A DNA stretch of 64,000 nucleotides from Orientallactaga sibirica (lineage: Eukaryota > Chordata > Mammalia > Rodentia > Dipodidae). Within the stretch, counting starts at the first letter, position 1, and each line of letters opens with the position of its first letter. The notes beneath the pieces were generated by a model that saw nothing but the letters and a program-made list of their open reading frames with translations, ran no database searches and was not told the origin of the DNA. The DNA lies in the NCBI GenBank assembly GCA_036365145.1, contig JAEOAD010000005.1, positions 1,674,001-1,738,000 on the forward strand. The letters are read 5' to 3'. Shown piece after piece: positions 23,912 through 36,231 of the stretch. A program made the translations under genes and the position numbers.

Positions 23912-24135
23912 ATCTGGAGAGATGGCTTTGTGGTTAAGGTACTTGCCTGTGAAGCCTAAGGACCCATGTTCAACTCCCCAGTTCCCATGTAAGCCAGACA
24001 CACAAGGTGACACATGAGCAAGGTTGCATATGTACACAAGGTGGCACACACATCTGGAGTTCGATTACAGTGGCTGGAGGCCCTGGCATGTCAATTCTTT
24101 CCCTCTCTTGCTCTCACTCTCACATATAAAAAAGG
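23912..24135 (+). mobile_element. DIP-like SINE with internal duplication
   Basis: Second SINE of a head-to-tail pair. Its body repeats a CACAAGGTG(G/A)CACA block, at about 24001 and 24036, which adds some 35 bp. The tail is short (CATATAAAAAA). Confidence 0.88.
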
Positions 24136-24545
24136 CCAGTCAGCTTGTCTTGCCTCAAAAAAAAAATCTATTTTATAGCTATAAGAACATGTATATAACG
24201 CAGGAAATGATTAGACAAACAGAGGTGTTTGGAACCCACACTTATATGAAAAGGGTTGGTATTAGGGCCACTTACTCCCCTGAACAGGAATTCTTTAAAT
24301 AAATTTTAAGATGATCTTAATATTTTAAGTGGGCAACAGAGACAGTATTATTTCTTAACTTCCTGGACACTACCATGCCACAAAACAAATATAAGACCAT
24401 AAATATGACAATATTTTATAAATGCTGTTCATCTATCAAACATACCAGACATTCTGATGAAACACTGTGGTCCCAAAGTTTACACTGCAAATCTACACAC
24501 TTGAGTTACAAAAGAAAACAAAAATCACAAAATACTCATAATAAT
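24136..24545. other. Intergenic, nothing recognised
   Basis: A-rich unique-looking sequence. Confidence 0.5.
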
Positions 24546-24687
24546 TTTTAAAATATTTATTTGTAAGCAGAGAGAGAGTGAGAGGGAGCAAATAAGCTCC
24601 AGACACACATGCTACTGTGTGCATCTGGCTTTAGGTCCTTAGGCTTTGCAGGCAAGTGCCTTAACTGCTAAGCCACCTCTCTAGCCC
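24546..24687 (-). mobile_element. DIP-like SINE, internally deleted
   Basis: Reverse copy of only about 140 bp. Parts of the body and B-box region are missing, while the head complement ending CTCTCTAGCCC is intact. Confidence 0.8.
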
Positions 24688-25405
24688 TCATCATATTTTT
24701 TTAAAGCTTGCAATTTTGTGTTGGGCCACATTCATGGCTATCTTGGGCTGCGTGTGGCCATACACACTGTGGGAGCTATATGTTGAACACTTCTGACATA
24801 AAATAAACAAAAAGTCTTTATGTGTGTAAATGAATACACCATTTACTGTAAATATAGGTAATTTCATTATGCTCAACATAAATAATCTTTTTTCCAATAA
24901 TCCCTAATGCATGTCAAGGAGCAACACTCTAGAAGGCCAAAAAATCTTAATGGAGAAAACAGTCCATGGAAACTCTCGAAGGAAGTGTTCTTCTTGGTCA
25001 GCAGTGTGTGTAAAGGAAGTTATACAGACTGCAGAAGAGCTATGGCTGACCTATTTGATGCCTTTATGGAGCCTTTGGGTGAGTGTGGAAGGCAACAGCA
25101 CTTCCGAGCAGTGTTTGCAACGAAGCCTTCTAAGAGAAGCTGTGGCTATTCAAAACCCCTTTGGGTAGATGAATTGTAATTTCATAATGTACAGCTTTCT
25201 TCCCAGTAGGAAATATGTCCTTTCTTATCCTGTGAAACCAGTAATGAGTATGTGGCTTGTTTTGAACAAGAGACATGAAAGTAAACAACATGTGTTACCT
25301 TTGGGTGACAAAGACAAGTCTCAGTTATAGTCAGTTCTCGTTATTTGATAGTTATGTTCTACAAAGTCTTCATGAACAAGGAAATAAAAGTTTATAAAAC
25401 TATTA
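24688..25405. other. Intergenic; overlapping open frames without support
   Basis: Two overlapping plus-strand frames (24907-25179, 90 codons; 24911-25168, 85 codons) read the same DNA in different frames and neither resembles a known protein. Not called as a gene. Confidence 0.45.
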
Positions 25406-25420
25406 AAAATCAAGTTCTCA

Positions 25421-25654
25421 GGCTGGAGAGATGGCTTAGTGGTTAAACGCTTGCCTATGAAGCCTAAGGACCCCGGTTCGAGGCTTGATTCTCCAGGACC
25501 CACGTAAGCCAGATGCACAAGGGGGTGAATGCATCTGGAGTTCGTTTGCAGTGGCTGGAGGCCCTGGCGCACCCATTCTCTCTCTCTCTACCTGCCTATT
25601 TCTGTATATCTCTCTCTCTTTCAAATAAATAAATAAATAATAAAATATTTAAAA
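25421..25654 (+). mobile_element. DIP-like SINE with target-site duplication
   Basis: Complete, little-diverged copy flanked by the perfect 15-bp repeat AAAATCAAGTTCTCA (25406-25420 and 25655-25669). Probably one of the youngest copies in the window. Confidence 0.96.
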
Positions 25655-25669
25655 AAAATCAAGTTCTCA

Positions 25670-25986
25670 TGAGCAGCTAGTGACACATTTTCATCAGCCA
25701 ATCAACACCGACAATATCACCTGGTTCACAGTTGTAACTTCTTATTGACATCTCTGCATACACCTGTCTTACAAACATTTATATTCAGGAGATTCAGAAT
25801 TTCCTTCTAAGAAAACAATAGCTGGAAAGGACTTGGCATTTTCCTCACCACGTGCAGCGTGTCTATAGGGTTCTTTGGTCTTTAGTCTTCATGCTTCATT
25901 TGCTCATCATCTAGTGAGCTCACAAATCAATCAACTTCTGTATTACTTTATAGTTGATGTATCAAAATCAGAGACATCACTTTCTT
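25670..25986. other. Intergenic, nothing recognised
   Basis: Unique-looking sequence between two SINEs. Confidence 0.5.
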
Positions 25987-25996
25987 TTTGTTAAAT

Positions 25997-26047
<51 letters not shown>

Positions 26048-26216
26048 TGAGGAGGTGGGAGAGAGAATGGACATGCCAGGGCCTCCAGCCGCTGCAAACA
26101 AACTCCAGATTCATAAGCCACCAAGTGCATCTGGCTTCCGTGGGCCCTGGGCAATCTAACCTGGGTCCTTCTGCTTTGCAGGCAAATGCCTTAACCATTA
26201 AGCCATCTCTCCAGCC
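25987..26216 (-). mobile_element. DIP-like SINE with expanded (TTTA)n tail
   Basis: Reverse copy whose tail complement has grown into about 14 TTTA units (25994-26047), a likely length-polymorphic microsatellite. The GA tract is reduced. ATCACTTTCT on the left and CTCACTTTCT on the right mark the target site. Confidence 0.93.
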
Positions 26217-26228
26217 CCAGAAACCTCA

Positions 26229-27600
26229 CTTTCTAAAGCAGCTTCTTGTACAGACTGCCACATTTCGTTATCTTTTCCTGGATATACTGTAGTTCTGATC
26301 CATGAACATGGAACTCATGTCACCTGCCCAAGAACTCACATCTGAGGGAACATATCCAAAGATGTGTGTTTCCCTGTCCCGCCCAAAACCGCCTTCCTGC
26401 GCTTGCTTAGCGGCCCTGCACTACATCAGCACTATACGAGGCACATCTCCGGTGACAAATAACTAACTAACGGTGGGAAAATGCCACCAAGCAGACCAAG
26501 AAGGCATCACGTTGCCTGCTTCAGATAGAACCATCCTGGCGTGCGTCATTTCATGCTCTGTACACGTCTGTGCATGCTCTTCAAAGAACTGTGAGTACTG
26601 AATTGGGAGTTGCAGAAAGTGCAGTGTGTAGGTGAATTCACACAGAAAATCTACAAAGAATGAGGACAAGCACCGAGCATTGATCTTGAGCAGCAGCGTT
26701 CCCGCCCCTGGCTGCGTCGTTAACCTGGCCAGTGCACAGACCGCAGCAGAGCGAGGATGCACAGCCACCCGTGCCAGCAGTCAGCTGTGGTGACTGAAGT
26801 CTCTCAAAGTCTTTCAATTGTTGCTTTCTGCAATCAACACTCATTTTCCCTCACTGAAATATTCCTCGACCTAACAATCAACAACAACATTTAAATATTC
26901 AGATATAGACATATGAAAAATAGAGAATATTTTAATTCATAATAAGAATCTTTATCTGCTCACTACTGACAATCAAGATTAGGATAGGGCTGGCTCCTAG
27001 TTTCCCCTGGATAATGTTTTGATGGTTTAGAAGGGCATTATTTGTTTTTATTTAAAAGGACAAAATAAATTAAAAATTAAATAACCAAACTGGATGAATA
27101 TCTGTGACGTTTTACTAGCCTCAGATTTCTCTTAAAATAAAGACATATGAGTTTCTCCTACAGAGAGCTTTTGACACTGTTTTATCTAAACACCACTTTA
27201 TGATGAGGAACAGATTATCTTATTCATTTGAAGTACAGGTTTGAGATCATTTTTAAAGTTTAACACTCTAAATTGTTACCTATGTATAGGAAAGGGCATT
27301 TTTATTCTCTTCTCAGGAACTCAAACCTACCAAAAGAGGGGCACAGTAGCAAGACAGGAGCCAAAGAGAGATCTCGCTGGCTTTACAGAGACGTCCAGGT
27401 GCTCAAGATGAGCCATCTTTCCAGCAGTGTCCAAGTCATGCAGCCCATGGTTCCAGAAGATCAAAGAGGCCACAAGGTGAAATAAGCATTTTCAGGAACA
27501 GTGACCCATCATATTTCAATATATGTAAAAATTCTATTTCTAAAAAACTTTTTGTATAAAAAATTCATCTCCTTTAGGAAATTTCATTAGAAATTTTATT
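26229..27600. other. Intergenic, nothing recognised
   Basis: About 1.4 kb. Locally G+C-rich around 26.35-26.78 kb, with 101- and 68-codon minus-strand frames that overlap each other and show no known domain. Confidence 0.45.
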
Positions 27601-27604
27601 CACT

Positions 27605-28085
27605 ATTTTAAATTTATTTTAGGTAACATGTAAAAATATAAAATGGTACACTTATATGAGACATCAATGTTATCTATAGCCACCCTGATGGCCAATAGTC
27701 CATCACAGCATTTTACTCTTGTTGAACTGGAGCCCACTACTCATGGAACAAACTATCTGACACACCTCCCCAGTCTCTCCTCGCCATCAACTCTCAACTA
27801 CCATGAGACTAAGTTTTCCAGAATCCACAAAAAAAAACAAAAAAAAAAAAAAAAAAAACCTGTGTCTGGCTTATTTCTTAACATAATGCTTTCCAGTTCT
27901 ACCCACATTGTTACATTGTTATGAGAGAACTGCATTAGTCTTTATGGTTACGTGGTATTGAATTGTCACATGTACACATCTCCTTGTATCACTTCATGGA
28001 CTTAGATTATTTCCATTCCTGGCTATTGTGAATACTGCTGTGAAGACAGTCACAGAACAGATGTCACTGCGTTAATTAAAATTTC
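27605..28085 (-). mobile_element. Old L1 3' region, minus strand
   Basis: Plus-orientation phrases GTGTCTGGCTTATTTCTTAAC, CCATTCCTGGCTATTGTGAA and TGCTGTGAAGACAGTC match the inverted end of an L1 ORF2/3' UTR of an ancient mammalian L1. An A-run (27829-27858) interrupts it. The upstream piece rich in CCACTACTC/CCATCAACTC fits the 3' UTR. Confidence 0.6.
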
Positions 28086-30421
28086 AAGGGGTAAATAGTA
28101 TTACAGAAAACATTTTGAAAAAAATCTACCACGATTTCTCTGCTTTAACATTCATTCATCTAACAGTTTTTCTGTCAAAAATATCCTTATTGTAATATTT
28201 TTGTCTTGTCCATAGGTATACACAGATTGAGTACAACATAAGTGTACATATCACTTGTCACTTTATATTTTAACTTGATTTAAAAAAATGCCTAACAGTT
28301 TACTGAAGTATTTTCCTTGCAGCTTACCTTGATAACATTCCTATATTTGTGAGTTAGTATTTCAGTTTCAAATAAATTGTATCAAAAATTAGATTGATAT
28401 GCATAAATTCTTCCCATATAATAATAATTTATATATATAATTAACTGAGGAATAGCATAGAAAATAGCTTAAGTCCACATAAATCTATTATTATACAGAA
28501 ATATTATATACTATGACCATGTCTATTTTGTATGTATGTATATAGAGAATAATCATGTATAAGTACATATATGCATATTTATTACCCATATTCATAGTTT
28601 CTATGTATGTTAACAACAGTTACTGAAAGAAGATATAAAATCATTCATTTTTGTATTGTAAAAAGAAAAGATTTACTCAGATCAGTCTCTCAGAAAGGTG
28701 GATATTTGAAATGGCTTTTGTGTCTACATGTATAACTTTAAAAGTCAAGATGAATTTAACCATTGGGTATGTGCCAATTAGTATCTTTGAAGTCATACCA
28801 ACTGTCTGGCTCTGGCTGTTTTGTGTCACACACTGAATTTGATAGCTAAATATAATTCAATCAAAAAAAGTCACTCAGATGTCTTTCTCCTGGGAAATTA
28901 CCCCTCAATATTTAGATATATTCCCCTTCTCCTGTCAAGCTGTGAAGGTTCATTTCTAACCCAGTGGAAGAAAGGTTAATTGACAACTAATAAATAGCAT
29001 GTCAGGCTTCAATTTGTTTAACTGCATACAATGCTCAAAACTCATCCTCACAGGCAGTAAAATGAGCGAGCAATGGAGTCCTTTAACTTCATATCAGGTA
29101 AATTGCCTTCACCAGAAAGTATTAAGAAACAAGGCATTTAGTAGCCCAAGTGACTAAAAATTACAACTATAGCTGCCTAATAATATTAATAACTTGCCAG
29201 TTTTGTAAAGACTCTACTCAGTAAGACAGAATGATTTTCATGTAAACCTACATATTTTTCTGTTTACCATTACCTGCTTCATTCAGAATTCTCTACTTAA
29301 AAAAATCTGTGATAAAGAGGAGAGGTAGGCTGTGTACTGTCCTCATCACCACACAAAAACCAGGGCTTCAGCTTGGTTAAACCAAACCCATCCCGCATAT
29401 GACGATGATGATCCACGCAATCTAAGGGGCACAATTTTCTGATTTGGTTAGATTTCACGTGGAGCCATCCCAGCCACGTGGAGGAAAGCTAAAGGAAAGC
29501 AAACAACACTGTATTTCAGAGCAAATTATTTTGTGAAACAAATCCAATGGTGACTACCAGGCTTTTGTAAAGCGACAAATCTCCTTCAAGGAGATTTTTT
29601 AAAAGAAGAGGTAACATAAATAAATAGGCTGGCATTACATATTCTTTATCTTTATTTAAAGAGCACGGGAAGAAGAGGCATGCTTACTCTATCAACTATT
29701 TACGTATTTTTTCAGTAATCCAATATTTTTATAATAAAAAGTGTATGTAGAAGTACGTAGCTCTCATCCACAAGGTATATATGAATGACATTTGAAACAG
29801 AGGGCTTTCATAATTATATCGTTTTATCAGTCTTTCGTATACTGTACCAGTGTCATACTGCAGTTTTGAATGATACTTATTTCTATTTGATTATGCATAT
29901 TTATGGTCAACTGTGTGATAAGTTGATGAGTGTACCATGTGTAATGTTATCAGATCCCAGTCTTTGACAAGGCAATTGTCCTTCTCCAGACCAAATGAAA
30001 AGTAAGAGGAAACGTCAATGTTTCCTTTGATCTAACCTTGGAAGTCATATACAATAAGTTCAACAATATTCATTGGAAGTACAGATCACCTGTATCCAGA
30101 CTGGATAGCAGAATTAATAAGTAGTTTGGCTTGTTAGAAATTAGGTAATGGTTTATTTACAAAGTCAGAAAATTTACAGAATCAGCTATTATGTCTTATT
30201 TAGTAGTTTGAAGAAAATATTTAAATTGCGACATTTAAAGTGAAATGTTGAAACAGTGATGGAAACAAATTTTGTTACATTTAAACTGAGATTTGAAGTT
30301 ACTCAGAGAGATCTCTTTAGATTTTGGTCACTGTCATAACGAGTAGCTGCAGGATTTGCTAGCTGGGTACAGTATTTGAAAGGAATGTATGTATATAAAG
30401 TAAGAATGCCTCCAAACAAAC
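28086..30421. other. 2.3-kb repeat-poor intergenic stretch
   Basis: I recognise no SINE, L1 or LTR here, unusual for this window. It is A+T-rich with scattered TA runs. Open frames do not exceed about 60 codons apart from one running into the minisatellite. It could hold conserved non-coding DNA, but nothing in the single sequence shows this. Confidence 0.5.
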
Positions 30422-33420
30422 GTGAAAACACCATGGATATTTCAGACATCTCCATAGCCAGAGACGAGAGGCCTAGGATGTGAAAACACCATGGATAGGA
30501 CAGAGACGAGAGGACTGGGACGTGAGAACACCATGGATATTTCAGACATCTCCATAGCCAGAGAAGAGAGGACTGGGACATGAAAACACCATGGATATTT
30601 CAGACATCTCCATAGCCAGAGACGAGAGGACTGGGACATGAAAACACCATGGATATTTCAGACATCTCCATAGCCAGAGACGAGAGGACTAGGAAGTGAA
30701 AACACCATGGATATTTCAGACATCTCCATAGCCAGAGATGAGAGGACTGGGACGTGAAAACACCATGGATATTTCAGACATCTCCATAGCCAGAGACGAG
30801 AGGACTGGGACGTGAAAACACCATGGATATTTCAGACATCTCCATAGCCAGAGAAGAGAGGACTGGGACGTGAAAACACCATGGATATTTCAGACATCTC
30901 CATAGCCAGAGACGAGAGGACTAGGACATGAAAACACCATGGATATTTCAGACATCTCCATAGCCAGAGACGAGAGGACTAGGAAGGGAAAACACCATGG
31001 ATATTTCAGACATCTCCATAGCCAGAGACGAGAGGACTAGGACATGAAAACACCATGGATATTTCAGACATCTCCATAGCCAGAGACGAGAGGACTGGGA
31101 CGTGAAAACACCATGGATATTTCAGACATCTCCATAGCCAGAGAAGAGAGGACTGGGACATGAAAACACCATGGATATTTCAGACATCTCCATAGCCAGA
31201 GATGAGAGGACTGGGACGTGAAAACACCATGGATATTTCAGACATCTCCATAGCCAGAGACGAGAGGACTAGTAAGTGAAAACACCATGGATATTTCAGA
31301 CATCTCCATAGCCAGAGACGAGAGGACTGGGACGTGAAAACACCATGGATATTTCAGACATCTCCATAGCCAGAGAAGAGAGGACTGGGACGTGAAAACA
31401 CCATGGATATTTCAGACATCTCCATAGCCAGAGACGAGAGGACTGGGACATGAAAACACCATGGATATTTCAGACATCTCCATAGCCAGAGATGAGAGGA
31501 CTGGGACGTGAAAACACCATGGATATTTCAGACATCTCCATAGCCAGAGACGAGAGGACTAGGAAGGGAAAACACCATGGATATTTCAGACATCTCCATA
31601 GCCAGAGAAGAGAGGACTAGGAAGGGAAAACACCATGGATATTTCAGACATCTCCATAGCCAGAGACGAGAGGACTAGGACATGAAAACACCATGGATAT
31701 TTCAGACATCTCCATAGCCAGAGACGAGAGGACTGGGAAGGGGAAAACACCATGGATATTTCAGACATCTCCATAGCCAGAGAAGAGAGGACTGGGACAT
31801 GAAAACACCATGGATATTTCAGACATCTCCATAGCCAGAGATGAGAGGACTGGGACGTGAAAACACCATGGATATTTCAGACATCTCCATAGCCAGAGAC
31901 GAGAGGACTAGGACATGAAAACACCATGGATATTTCAGACATCTCCATAGCCAGAGACGAGAGGACTGGGACATGAAAACACCATGGATATTTCAGACAT
32001 CTCCATAGCCAGAGAAGAGAGGACTGGGACGTGAAAACACCATGGATATTTCAGACATCTCCATAGCCAGAGAAGAGAGGACTGGGACGTGAAAACACCA
32101 TGGATATTTCAGACATCTCCATAGCCAGAGACGAGAGGACTGGGACGTGAAAACACCATGGATATTTCAGACATCTCCATAGCCAGAGACGAGAGGACTG
32201 GGACGTGAAAACACCATGGATATTTCAGACATCTCCACAGCCAGAGACGAGAGGACTAGGAAGTGAAAACACCATGGATATTTCAGACATCTCCATAGCC
32301 AGAGACGAGAGGACTGGGACGTGAAAACACCATGGATATTTCAGACATCTCCATAGCCAGAGAGAGAGGACTGGGACGTGAAAACACCATGGATATTTCA
32401 GACATCTCCATAGCCAGAGACGAGAGGACTGGGACATGAAAACACCATGGATATTTCAGACATCTCCATAGCCAGAGACGAGAGGACTGGGACGTGAAAA
32501 CACCATGGATATTTCAGACATCTCCATAGCCAGAGACGAGAGGACTAGGAAGTGAAAACACCATGGATATTTCAGACATCTCCATAGCCAGAGAAGAGAG
32601 ATCTGGGACGTGAAAACACCATGGATATTTCAGACATCTCCATAGCCAGAGACGAGAGGCCTAGGAAGTGAAAACACCATGGATATTTCAGACATCTCCA
32701 TAGCCAGAGACGAGAGGACTGGGACGTGAAAACACCATGGATATTTCAGACATCTCCATAGCCAGAGACGAGAGGCCTGGGAAGTGAAAACACCATGGAT
32801 ATTTCAGACATCTCCACAGCCAGAGAGAGAGGACTGGGACATGAAAACACCATGGATATTTCAGACATCTCCATAGCCAGAGACGAGAGGACTAGGAAGT
32901 GAAAACACCATGGATATTTCAGACATCTCCATAGCCAGAGACGAGAGGACTAGGACATGAAAACACCATGGATATTTCAGACATCTCCATAGCCAGAGAC
33001 GAGAGGACTAGGACGTGAAAACACCATGGATATTTCAGACATCTCCACAGCCAGAGACGAGAGGACTGGGACATGAAAACACCATGGATATTTCAGACAT
33101 CTCCATAGCCAGAGATGAGAGGACTAGGGACGTGAAAACACCATGGATATTTCAGACATCTCCATAGCCAGAGACGAGAGGACTGGGACATGAAAACACC
33201 ATGGATATTTCAGACATCTCCATAGCCAGAGACGAGAGATCTGGGACGTGAAAACACCATGGATATTTCAGACATCTCCATAGCCAGAGACGAGAGGACT
33301 AGGACGTGAAAACACCATGGATATTTCAGACATCTCCATAGCCAGAGACGAGAGGACTAGGACATGAAAACACCATGGATATTTCAGACATCTCCACAGC
33401 CAGAGACGAGAGGACTAGGG
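30422..33420. repeat. 58-bp minisatellite, about 52 units
   Basis: About 3.0 kb of head-to-tail units of 58 bp. Each contains AACACCATGGATATTTCAG, then ACATCTCCATAGCCAGAG, then a variable end of the form (A[C/A/T]G)AGAGGACT[G/A]GGA[C/A][G/A]TG. The first 40 bases hardly vary; nearly all differences lie in the last 18. The second unit is shortened to about 42 bp and a few units have 1-2 bp indels. Because 58 is not a multiple of three, the reading frame shifts each unit. Several minus-strand frames of 60-92 codons (MEMSEISMVFS-like) appear and stop within about four units, so the array is not a protein repeat. No spacers are present, so it is not CRISPR-like. Confidence 0.98.
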
Positions 33421-34390
33421 ACAGGATACAGGTGAAACCAAAGGGCTTTGTTTCAATAAAATCTGATACATTTGCGGAGTTGTCAAAGAGAGATACAACA
33501 CTTAGGTTGCAAAATATATGAATGTAGAGTTCCGGGCAGATCATCAAAGTCAGCTGTCATAACCTTGCTCTACTCAGGAAGTATACGGCATTCAAAGCCA
33601 CTTTTACCATTAACTTAGTAATCTCATCATTATAGAACACCACTCGGATTACGTGCCTGGAATGATATAATTACCAAAGTCAAGTAAACAAATGATGAAA
33701 GTACTTTGGAACAAGATACAAACTTGTTTCAAATGTAACTGAGAATTGTGCTGATAATGGTGTCTTGGATAATCTGTTGTGTGGCAGTGAAAACTCACTC
33801 CTCCATATTATAAATGACTTGGTATGTCAGGCCCTGCAGGAGCTCTTCTACAAAAATGCCTTTCTCATTTAACCAATGACTCAATCCCTCTCTGTGTCTC
33901 ACTAGAGGAGAGCAAACAAATTCTGGGTCCTCTTAGGTGATAGATAATCGTTAATTCCCAAACATTGTTTGTATAAGACATGTATTCTGATTACATTAAC
34001 TTGTTTATAAATGTGTGTGTGGCTGCTCATATTTTTACTGCTGACCATCTGTCCCTGTTTTCCTGGCCAGCATATTATTTTCTAATTCGCCAGCACTGTT
34101 GCAATCCTATTTATTCATGGTTACTAAAGTGACTTTGTCTGCAACATACATTAAAATCCTCAAATCTCATCAGATGGGAATATCAGCATCTTTGATGCTA
34201 TCACTACAGCAAGAAACTAAGTACAGGTAAAAGCTCTCTCAAGCTGAAGCAGCTCTCACACACTGACACCTGATCACTGACAATTGCCATTTGAGGCAAG
34301 TTGCGTTTATCTGTTTCTTATCTGAAACTTTTTTCCAGTTCTAAACAAGAGAACCTCGATTAAGAAAAGCTTTTTCCAAACACTGGGTCA
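33421..34390. other. Intergenic, nothing recognised
   Basis: Unique-looking right flank of the minisatellite; no repeat or exon seen. Confidence 0.5.
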
Positions 34391-34392
34391 GG

Positions 34393-34600
34393 ACTTGGGA
34401 TGTAGCTCAGTTGGGAGGGTGATCACTCCATAGGTGTGAAGCCCTGGGATTGATCCCCAGCACCTCATAACGCAAGCACGATGGTGCAAGCCTGTAATCC
34501 CAACACGGGTACACACGGCAGGATCACAAGTTCAAGGTTCAGTTAGTTCAAGGCCAGCAACTGACCTTGAGCAACTAAAGGAGTTTCTCTTTCTTGGAAA
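34393..34600 (+). mobile_element. B4 SINE
   Basis: An ID-like head (GGGATGTAGCTCAGTTGGGAG, B box GGGATTGATCCCCAGCACC) is joined to a B1-like part (GATGGTGCAAGCCTGTAATCC ... GTTCAAGGCCAGC). That is the ID+B1 fusion structure of B4. Moderately diverged. Confidence 0.8.
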
Positions 34601-35581
34601 CCAGACATGACATGAGAAATGGACTTACAAGCTCATCCCCTATCCAGGAAAGCCTTTTCAACTCCGAGGACAGCTTTCAGTGGAATCCCATCTTGGGGAA
34701 CGCTGCCGCTAGAACATGAGAGCTCTGCTTCTCTTCATCACGGTTCTAAAATCTTGAAATCTTACTGTGCGTGCTACATGGGTTTCATTCCTCGAATTTA
34801 TGAGACAAACGTGAAGGACACAGACCCAGCGGAAGTTTTCTATGACTGTTGAGCATCTGACCTCTAGTTCCTGAGTTAAATGCACACCAAAGAGCTGAGA
34901 AAGGCTGCACCAATCTCAGAGACACCCCATATTCTAGATCATTCCTACATCCTACTGATTCCCAGCTACCCTCCAGTAACTCTTGTCTTCACTCGTCTAC
35001 TTCCAGTCTCTCCTAAATCCTGCTGCCAGATTTATCTCTATATGAAAAGGTTTGCAAATCTTGTGTTTTCCTAAAAGTGTAATAATTAGACCTGTTTTGT
35101 AGAATTATGTGTCCTCACTGTTTTCAAGACACTTGACAATATGTTCTTAATACTACTCTGAACTCTTCAGTGCACTTCCTCCGACCCTCTGGTCCACCTA
35201 GAGCAGCCGGCAGGCTAGTCCTACCGAGCCAGACCTGCCCCACCACCCAGCCTTAGTGCACACCCTCACCTTTGCAGGATGTGTGCTTCCTTCTGCTGAA
35301 GTCATCCCAGATGAAAACTGTTTGTTTAAGAATAAACAGTATTCAGAGCTTTACCCATTTTCAAATAGAACATAGGTACTCAGTTTTTAAGCGTGTATTC
35401 TATTTTTTCCAAGAAAGTTATTTGCATGCTGTTTCTGGTTTAGGTTATGTACAGTCCAGCTAGGGAAACGGGATAGATACTTAACAGGTAAGTATTTTTA
35501 CAAACACATTTATCTGTGCATTATATGTGAAGGAAGAATGCATACATTTAATATGGATCGTCTTTAAAAGTTTACCATCTG
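34601..35581. other. Intergenic, nothing recognised
   Basis: About 1 kb. A 77-codon plus-strand frame (34619-34852) has no recognisable protein. Confidence 0.5.
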
Positions 35582-36216
35582 AAGGCCCGCTCTATGGGAG
35601 GGAATACATGCCTGGTACTGAAAAAAACTAATCAAAAGTCTATGGCAGGGGAGGTCATGAGCCTTAGGGGTATAAAGCCTGCTCTTGTCTGGCTAAAGGT
35701 ACATATTATTCCCACCAAACTGCCCTGAAAGTACTACACTTAATGTTCATATTCACATATTAATGCTACTCTCACTTCTGGTTAGAGAAGTTTCTCTTTT
35801 CAGATGGAGATGACCACTGAGATGACCCAAAAGTCAACATAGTGTTGAGAAGAAGGGATGAAGGAGTGCCCAGCACTGAAACATTTCTGTCACACCCTCC
35901 AAGGCTCAGGGTCCATTGCAGAAGAGGGGGTGGAAAGAATGTAAGAGTGAAAGGAAGGGTACGACTCCTTACAATGCAACTGTCCAGACAGAAATTGGCC
36001 TTGATATCGATGACCTCACAGTGCCTAGCAATACCTTCACAAGACCCTCACAATAGGAGAAAAAGATGATGACATCAAATTAAAAGAGAGACTAATGGGA
36101 GAGAGAGGGGGGATACAATGAAGAGTGGAGTTCTGAAGGGGAATGGGGGAAGGGAGGGAAATATCATGTTTTATTGTCTGTAAGTATAGAAGTTGTCAAT
36201 AAAAAAATTTTTTTAA
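35582..36216 (+). mobile_element. L1 3' UTR, 5'-truncated (copy 1)
   Basis: Starts at GAAGGCCCGCTCTATGGG and matches the last 630 bp of the two L1 copies at 37.95-38.58 kb and 41.90-42.52 kb, ending in GTTGTCAATAAAAAAATT. It contains only 3' UTR. The 75-codon frame inside it is an artefact. Confidence 0.85.
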
Positions 36217-36231
36217 AATAATATATATTTT

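Noticed and set aside
24907..25179. 90-codon plus-strand frame as a small gene or exon
   Set aside because: An overlapping frame of similar length exists in the same DNA, and there is no splice-site, domain or homology support.
30422..33420. CRISPR-like array
   Set aside because: Units are contiguous with no unique spacers, and the surrounding DNA is mammalian with SINEs and L1.
30303..33547. Repeated minus-strand frames with MEMSEISMVFS as a possible repeat protein
   Set aside because: The unit is 58 bp, so the frame changes at each unit and all frames stop within about 60-92 codons. No long coding frame exists.
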